Shown here piece by piece: positions 59,518-64,000 of a stretch of 64,000 nucleotides of DNA. The stretch's first letter is position 1. Each line of letters starts with the position of its first letter. The position numbers and the translations under genes were made by a program. The notes below the pieces were generated by a model. That model was not told the DNA's origin and searched no databases. It saw nothing but the letters and a program-made list of their open reading frames with translations. The stretch is from Prauserella flavalba. Lineage in GTDB: Bacteria > Actinomycetota > Actinomycetes > Mycobacteriales > Pseudonocardiaceae. The stretch is taken from positions 372,001-436,000 of the forward strand of contig NZ_MASU01000006.1 in the NCBI RefSeq assembly GCF_003202235.1, in the 5' to 3' direction.

Positions 59518-60825
59518 ATGACCGCGGTACAACGAGGTTCCGCAGGCCCACGGATTCGCTCGCGCTGGCGAGCCCTGTCCCGTCAGCTGTACTTCTGGGT
59601 TCTCGTCGCCGTGCTCGCCGGCGCGCTGCTCGGGCTCCTGGCGCCGGGCGTCGGCGAGGCGCTCAAGCCGGCGGGCGACATCTTCATCAGCCTGATCAAG
59701 ATGATCATCACGCCCATCGTGTTCGTCACGGTGGTGCTGGGTATCTCCTCGGCGACCAGCCTGCGCAAGGTGGGCAGGGTCGGGGTCAAGGCGCTCGTCT
59801 ACTTCCAATGCATGACGCTGCTCGCGCTGACGCTCGGGCTGGTGGTCGCCGACGTGTTCCAGCCAGGCGCGGGCCTGAACATCGACCCGGCGACCCTGAG
59901 CGGGCAGGACCTTCCGCCCGCCGACGAGACACCGAGCGGTGTGGGCGGCCTGCTGGAGAGCATCGTCCCGGACAGCGTCGTCGGCGCCTTCGCCGACGGG
60001 AACATCCTGCAGGTGCTGGTGTTCGCGATCCTGTTCGGCGTGGCGCTGACCCTGCTCGGCGAGCGGGGCGCGACGCTGCGCACCGGGCTGGAGTCCGTGC
60101 AGCACGTCTTCTTCACGATCCTGCGCGTGGTCATGTACTTCGCGCCCGTCGGCGCGTTCGGCGCGGTCGCGTTCACCACCGGCAAGTACGGAGCCGAGAC
60201 ACTGGGCAGGCTCGGCGCGCTCATGGCGTGCTTCTACCTCACCTGTGTGCTGTTCGTGTTCGGCGGGCTGGCACTCGTGCTGCGGCTCTGCGGGATCTCG
60301 CTGTGGCGGCTGCTGCGGTACTTCCGCCAGGAGCTGCTCGTGGTGCTCGCCACGACGTCCACGGAAACCGTGCTGCCACAGTCGATGGACAAGCTGCAAC
60401 GGATCGGGTGTGGACGGTCGGTGGTCAACCTGACCATCCCGTCCGGATACTCGTTCAACCTCGACGGCGCCGCGATCTACCTGACCATGACCTCGCTGTT
60501 CATCGCGCAGGCGCTCGACATCCCGCTCACGCTCGGCGACCAGCTGCTGCTGCTCGGCGTGCTGGTCATCTCGGCGAAGGGCGGCGCGGGAGTGGCGGGC
60601 GCCGCGCTCGCGGTGCTCGCGGCCACGCTGTCGGCAGTGCCCACCATCCCGGTGGCCGGGATCGCGCTGATCATCGGCATCGACCGGTTCATGAACGAGG
60701 CGCGCGCACTGACCAACCTGATCGGAAACCTCGTCGCCACCATCGTGGTCTCCCGGTGGGAGCGCGACTTCGACGTCCAGCGGGCCAGGGCCGTGCTGTC
60801 GGGCGCCCGGCCGGGAGAGGTGTGA
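59518..60825 (+). CDS. Dicarboxylate/amino acid:cation symporter (DctA/GltP family)
   Basis: 435 residues from ATG 59518, GAGGGAGG upstream. DAACS family: LIKMIITPIVFVTVVLGISS, a serine-rich reentrant loop variant VVLATTSTETVLPQSMDKLQ, NLTIPSGYSFNLDGAAIYLT and the TM8 motif GIALIIGIDRFMNEARALTN. Such carriers take up C4-dicarboxylates, glutamate or similar acids with Na+ or H+. Adjacent to a GntR regulator and a second permease, it probably imports an acid substrate or intermediate of the adjacent pathway. Confidence 0.92.
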   Translation: MTAVQRGSAGPRIRSRWRALSRQLYFWVLVAVLAGALLGLLAPGVGEALKPAGDIFISLIKMIITPIVFVTVVLGISSATSLRKVGRVGVKALVYFQCMTLLALTLGLVVADVFQPGAGLNIDPATLSGQDLPPADETPSGVGGLLESIVPDSVVGAFADGNILQVLVFAILFGVALTLLGERGATLRTGLESVQHVFFTILRVVMYFAPVGAFGAVAFTTGKYGAETLGRLGALMACFYLTCVLFVFGGLALVLRLCGISLWRLLRYFRQELLVVLATTSTETVLPQSMDKLQRIGCGRSVVNLTIPSGYSFNLDGAAIYLTMTSLFIAQALDIPLTLGDQLLLLGVLVISAKGGAGVAGAALAVLAATLSAVPTIPVAGIALIIGIDRFMNEARALTNLIGNLVATIVVSRWERDFDVQRARAVLSGARPGEV

Positions 60826-60828
60826 GCG

Positions 60829-62124
60829 ATGCCCATCGAACTCGTCGCGCTGATCGGTCTGCTGGTGGTCTTCGCGATCACCACCGTGCTCGACGTCAAC
60901 ATGGGCGCGGTGGCGTTCGTCGCCGCGTTCGCCGTCGGCACCCTCGTCGCCGGTGTCCCGGTGGACGAGGTGATCACCGAGGGCTTCCCCGCCGAGCTGT
61001 TCCTCACCCTGGTCGGCGTCACGTACCTGTTCGCCATCGCCCGCGACAACGGCACGATCACGTGGCTCACCTCGGCGGGGGTGCGGATGGTGCGGGGACG
61101 GCTCGTGCTCGTGCCGTGGGTGATGTTCGTGGTCACCGGGCTGCTGGCGATGGCGGGCGCTCCGCTGGTCGCCGTGATCGCCGTGCTGGCTCCCGTGGCG
61201 CTGGAGTTCGCGCGCCGCTACGACATCAAACCCCTGCTCATGGGGTTGATGGTGGTCAACGGCGGCGCGGCGGGCGGGCTCGCGCCCAGCAGCGTGCTCG
61301 GCAGCCTCAGCAACGCCGTCGTCGAGAGCAACGGCCTCGCCATCGACCCGGTGCTGCTGTTCGCGGGCTCGCTGGCCTTCAACCTCGCACTCGGGGTGAC
61401 CGGTTTCGTCCTCTTCGGCGGGCTGCGGCTCATCGGCGTGCGGACGGCGGTGCCCGCACGCGTCGGCGTCACCGGGCGTGGTGGTGTGGCGGTGGCCGAG
61501 CCCCCGGACGAACCCGAAGCCGACGCCGGGCTGGACCGGCACCGCGTGGCCACCCTCACCGGCCTGGTCGTGCTCGCCGTCGGCGCGCTCGCGTTCGAGG
61601 TGAACATCGGCGTGCTGGCGATGACGGTGGCGGTGGCGCTGTCGGTCGCGAGGCCGTCGGTGGGCAGGCAGGCCGTGCACCAGGTCGCGTGGCCGACCGT
61701 GCTGCTCGTCTGCGGCACGCTGACCTACGTCAACCTGCTGCAGACGCTCGGCACGCTCGACTACCTCGGGCGCGGGGTCGCCGCCGTCGGCGTGCCGATA
61801 CTCGGCGCGCTGATCATCTGCGGCATCGGCGCGCTCGGCTCGGCCTTCGCCTCGACCATCGGCATGCTGGGCGCCCTCATCCCGCTGGCGGTGCCGCTGC
61901 TCGGTGACAGCACGCTCAGCGCGACGGCGCTGATCACCGCGCTGGCGATCTCGTCGCTGGTGGTGGACGCGAGCCCGCTGTCGTCCACGGGCGCGCTCGT
62001 CGTGGCCAACACGCCGGCGCCGCAGCGCGACCGCGTCTTCCGGCAGCTGCTGGTGTGGGGCTTCTCGCTCATCGTGATCGCCCCAGTCGTGACCTGCCTC
62101 GCGTTCGTGCTGCCGACGTCGTGA
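60829..62124 (+). CDS. SLC13/MatC-like permease (dicarboxylate carrier or anion exporter)
   Basis: 431 residues, only 3 bp after the DctA-like gene. About 12 helices with the MatC N-terminal start VALIGLLVVFAITTVLDVNM; two internally similar halves each contain a helical hairpin loop (GGAAGGLAPSSVLGSLSN and ASPLSSTGALVVANTPAPQR), as in ion-transporter superfamily carriers. Relatives transport malonate or other dicarboxylates; a sulfolactate, sulfite/sulfate or organic acid flux is conceivable here. It is the end of the transporter operon. Confidence 0.82.
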   Translation: MPIELVALIGLLVVFAITTVLDVNMGAVAFVAAFAVGTLVAGVPVDEVITEGFPAELFLTLVGVTYLFAIARDNGTITWLTSAGVRMVRGRLVLVPWVMFVVTGLLAMAGAPLVAVIAVLAPVALEFARRYDIKPLLMGLMVVNGGAAGGLAPSSVLGSLSNAVVESNGLAIDPVLLFAGSLAFNLALGVTGFVLFGGLRLIGVRTAVPARVGVTGRGGVAVAEPPDEPEADAGLDRHRVATLTGLVVLAVGALAFEVNIGVLAMTVAVALSVARPSVGRQAVHQVAWPTVLLVCGTLTYVNLLQTLGTLDYLGRGVAAVGVPILGALIICGIGALGSAFASTIGMLGALIPLAVPLLGDSTLSATALITALAISSLVVDASPLSSTGALVVANTPAPQRDRVFRQLLVWGFSLIVIAPVVTCLAFVLPTS

Positions 62125-62314
62125 GACGGGTGAGGCGCGGTGGCACCTTGTTTGCAGTCGCTTGCCGGGGTCACCTCCGACCGGCGACCGTGGATGCCGT
62201 CACCGAGGGGCGCTGAGGCACGGCCGCACGGTGGGCCTGTTCGGCACGCACCGCCGCCGCGGGTTCGTCGCGACAGCTCGCGATGGTCGCGTTCGCTGTC
62301 GAGAGGAGACACCG

Positions 62315-62512
62315 ATGTGGCACACCCCGGAACCGCGAGGTGGCACCCGCATGAGGGCGCCTCATGTCCGGACCGGACTGCGCACGGCCCTGCTGGTACT
62401 GGAGGCCGCCGTGACAGCCCTGAAGGACGACGAGCCCCTTGCCGTGGTGGCAAGGGCGCTCGTCGTGGCGGGTGACATGATCGCCGGCGCCGGAGAGCAC
62501 AAGCGATCATGA
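62315..62512 (+). CDS. Small hypothetical protein
   Basis: 65 residues from ATG 62315 with GAGAGGAG 10 nt upstream. The C-terminal part is a single amphipathic to hydrophobic helix pair (RTALLVLEAAVTALKDDEPL, AVVARALVVAGDMIAGAG). No known domain recognised. The 190 bp before it (62125-62314) contains no gene that I can support. Confidence 0.5.
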   Translation: MWHTPEPRGGTRMRAPHVRTGLRTALLVLEAAVTALKDDEPLAVVARALVVAGDMIAGAGEHKRS

Positions 62513-62664
62513 CACCGGGTCCGGCCGTCCGCGGGCGGCCGGACCTCACCCTTCAGGGAACAGCACGAACCGGATCCAGCCAAGAGCGGCCCGCGTGCCG
62601 CTATCGTTCGAGCGACACGAACCCGTTTCGTTCGCCGTTCTGCTTCGGGAGGGTGACCGTCTCC

Positions 62665-63018
62665 GTGACCGGCCGAACCGACACCTGCCCGGTCTGCCAC
62701 GGTCCCCTGCCGGGGAACGCCGAGGTGGGCAGGCGGCGGAAGTACTGCTCGGACAGGTGCCGGTCGCGCGCACACCGCCTTCCACCCGAAGGAGCTCATG
62801 GCCCGGCTGCGCGGGGTGATCCATCGCCGTGGTCCCGGCGGCGAGCCGGAACGCTACGACGACGGCGTGTTGCGGCTGGACCTCCTGGCGCGGGAGGCTC
62901 AGGTCGCCGGTGTGCCGGTGAGGCTGACGGCCCCGGAGTTCCGGCTGCTCGCACTGCTCACCCGCTCGGCGGGCACGGCCCAGCCGGTCACGAGGATCGC
63001 CGTCCACGTGTGGGGTGA
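62665..63018 (+). CDS. Zinc-finger ORF whose 3' part runs out of frame through a response-regulator remnant
   Basis: From GTG 62665 (GGGAGGG upstream; GTG 62653 also possible) the first ~40 residues encode a compact actinobacterial zinc-finger: CPVCHGPLPGNAEVGRRRKY followed by CSDRCRSRAHR, with CxxC and CxxxC pairs. After RAHR (about 62780) the frame continues to 63018 in Arg/Gly/Pro-rich sequence that is the wrong frame of the adjacent winged-helix gene. So a short zinc-finger gene appears joined to other coding DNA at about 62770-62780. Confidence 0.5.
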   Translation: MTGRTDTCPVCHGPLPGNAEVGRRRKYCSDRCRSRAHRLPPEGAHGPAARGDPSPWSRRRAGTLRRRRVAAGPPGAGGSGRRCAGEADGPGVPAARTAHPLGGHGPAGHEDRRPRVG

Positions 63019-63235
63019 GGCGGATCGGGACGACTCCCTGGTCCGGGTCCGGATCCTCGTCACGAGGCTGCGGCGGAAGCTGGACCTGACCGGCCTCGGC
63101 GGTGAGGTGATCGTCTCCGCGCGAGGCCAGGGCTACTTCTACGCCCCACCGGACCGCGCCGCCCCACCGCGCGCGACGCGAGCGGAGCCGTCACCGGGCG
63201 GCTACGGTCACGCGAGCCGGCTGCTCGGCACGTGA
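62798..63235 (+). CDS. OmpR-type winged-helix protein lacking its receiver domain (truncated response regulator)
   Basis: 145 residues from ATG 62798. The DNA just before the ATG reads, in the same frame, HTAFHPKEL, the end of an OmpR-family receiver (usual form KPFHPKELLARxRAxLRR). Residues 1-15 (MARLRGVIHRRGPGG) are the receiver-effector linker, and ~25-120 are a Trans_reg_C winged helix (LTAPEFRLLALLTRSAG, RILVTRLRRKLD, ARGQGYFY). The receiver with its phospho-acceptor Asp is absent, replaced by the zinc-finger ORF. It is either a constitutively active fragment or a pseudogene. Confidence 0.65.
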   Translation: MARLRGVIHRRGPGGEPERYDDGVLRLDLLAREAQVAGVPVRLTAPEFRLLALLTRSAGTAQPVTRIAVHVWGEADRDDSLVRVRILVTRLRRKLDLTGLGGEVIVSARGQGYFYAPPDRAAPPRATRAEPSPGGYGHASRLLGT

Positions 63236-63316
63236 GCGCCCGCCGGCCGCAGGGGTGTCCCTTGTGGACGGCGAGGGTGTTCCCGGGCAGGCGACGCGGG
63301 CCGGCGGGCTGAGGCG

Positions 63317-63922
63317 TCACCCCTGGAGCAGGGCCGTCAGCTCGGTGACCTCGGCACGCTGCCGGTCGGCGATGTTCTGGGCGAAGAGCTTCGCCAGCGA
63401 GTCGCTGCCATCCCTGAGCTGGGCCTCGGCCAGCTCGACGGCGTTCTCGTGGTGCTCGGCCATCGACCGCAGCCACAGCTCGTCGAACTCCGCGCCCGTC
63501 GCCTGCCGCAGCTGCTGGAACGTTTCCTCGCTCATCAGGTTCGAATGGTCGTGCCCGCCGTCGCCGCCGGTCACCTCCACGTCCTCACCCCACATCCGCA
63601 GCAGGTCCATGATCTGCCTCTTCTCCGGACCCTGCGTGGCCTTGATCCGTTCCGCGAGACCCCGGACCCCGGGATCGGAGGCACGCTCCAGCGCGAGCTC
63701 GGCGACCACCTCGGCCTGCGCGTGATGCGCGACCATCTCCCTGGCGAACTCGAGGTCGCTCTCGTTGTGGTCCGGTGTGGTCTCGGTCGCACCGGTGCTC
63801 GGCTGCGTCGCCGCCGGCCTGCCCTGGCTCTCCGCGGGTGCGGCGTCCTGGCCGGTGCCGTCGCAGGCGGCGGTGAGCAGCAGCCCGGCAGCGGCACAGA
63901 TCCCCAGGAGTCGCTCGCGCAT
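63317..63922 (-). CDS. DUF305 lipoprotein
   Basis: 201 residues from ATG 63922, preceded by AGGAGG. Lipoprotein signal peptide with lipobox LLTAAC (Cys ~ residue 19). The mature protein has a disordered Thr/Pro/Ala-rich stretch and a ferritin-like four-helix DUF305 domain: LEFAREMVAHHAQAEVVAEL, then DLLRMWGED, LRSMAEHHENAVELAEAQL and AKLFAQNIADRQRAEVTEL. The conserved His/Met/Glu residues suggest metal (often copper) binding outside the membrane. It is a single-gene unit, convergent to the winged-helix gene. Confidence 0.9.
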   Translation of the reverse strand: MRERLLGICAAAGLLLTAACDGTGQDAAPAESQGRPAATQPSTGATETTPDHNESDLEFAREMVAHHAQAEVVAELALERASDPGVRGLAERIKATQGPEKRQIMDLLRMWGEDVEVTGGDGGHDHSNLMSEETFQQLRQATGAEFDELWLRSMAEHHENAVELAEAQLRDGSDSLAKLFAQNIADRQRAEVTELTALLQG

Positions 63923-64000
63923 CGGTTTCGTTCCTCCTGGTCGCGTCTCGATGGCCGGGCGCCTGAGCACCACCGGCACGGGCGCCCGGAACTGTACACA

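Noticed and set aside
62125-62314. Possible small gene or regulatory RNA in the gap after the MatC-like permease
   Set aside because: No convincing ribosome site, domain or stable structure was seen; frames through it are shadows.

Overview
The window is very GC-rich, uses GTG/TTG starts freely and has many 4-bp ATGA/GTGA gene overlaps. Together with DUF222/HNH, DUF574 methyltransferase and F420-type families, this points to an actinomycete. The intergenic CAGTGAAGGCCACCTT-type palindromes suggest a Pseudonocardiaceae-like genome (Amycolatopsis, Saccharomonospora, Prauserella and relatives). The genus is inferred. No rRNA, tRNA, CRISPR array, IS element or prophage was recognised.

Layout. 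1-10.6 kb: partial aldo/keto reductase, pentapeptide-like membrane protein, YihY/BrkB protein, a three-gene operon (CYTH-CHAD protein, orphan ParA ATPase, Ser/Thr kinase with an external CBM2 domain), DUF222-HNH protein, DUF574 methyltransferase, SDR and GNAT. 10.7-16 kb: a receiver-only response regulator and a soluble hybrid histidine kinase with eight 92-residue HAMP-type repeats, the architecture of fungal group III osmosensing kinases. 16.1-17.3 kb: a macrolide-type glycosyltransferase with a repeat-like in-frame insertion.

17.3-29.2 kb: a propane/alkane monooxygenase island of the prm/mim type. It has a divergent AcoR/MimR-type activator, hydroxylase, reductase and coupling proteins (PrmA-D), an amidohydrolase, a DUF59 protein, a zinc alcohol dehydrogenase, a dedicated GroEL-like chaperonin and a GPR1/FUN34/YaaH transporter. 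Two matching inverted repeats (GTCTCAA-N-TTGAGAC type) lie about 60-70 bp upstream of two starts and probably bind the activator.

29.3-36.9 kb: a GH114-like lipoprotein, then a tightly overlapping histidine-utilisation operon (hutU, an M20 amidohydrolase, hutF, hutI; no hutH) preceded by an orphan sensor kinase. 37-38.7 kb: a decay zone with a frameshifted TetR, a truncated LLM oxidoreductase and a damaged DoxX gene. 38.8-45 kb: MMPL exporter with its TetR regulator and double operator, a serine hydrolase, a nuclease-like protein with an HxlR regulator, and a divergent imine-reductase-like gene. 45.2-45.65 kb: an MFS fragment.

45.6-62.1 kb is the most interesting region. Its gene families match those needed to funnel C3 organosulfonates (dihydroxypropanesulfonate, sulfolactaldehyde, both sulfolactate enantiomers) to pyruvate plus sulfite: SuyA/SuyB-like sulfo-lyase subunits, SlcC-like and ComC-like sulfolactate dehydrogenases, an HpsN-like (HisD-family) dehydrogenase, an aldehyde dehydrogenase, a 3-hydroxyisobutyrate-dehydrogenase-type reductase, an SDR, four transporters, and LacI and GntR regulators with clear palindromic operators. 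The substrate is inferred from families and gene order; a sugar-acid pathway using UxaA-type dehydratase subunits is the main alternative. 62.1-64 kb holds small genes, a zinc-finger ORF joined to a response regulator that has lost its receiver, and a DUF305 lipoprotein.
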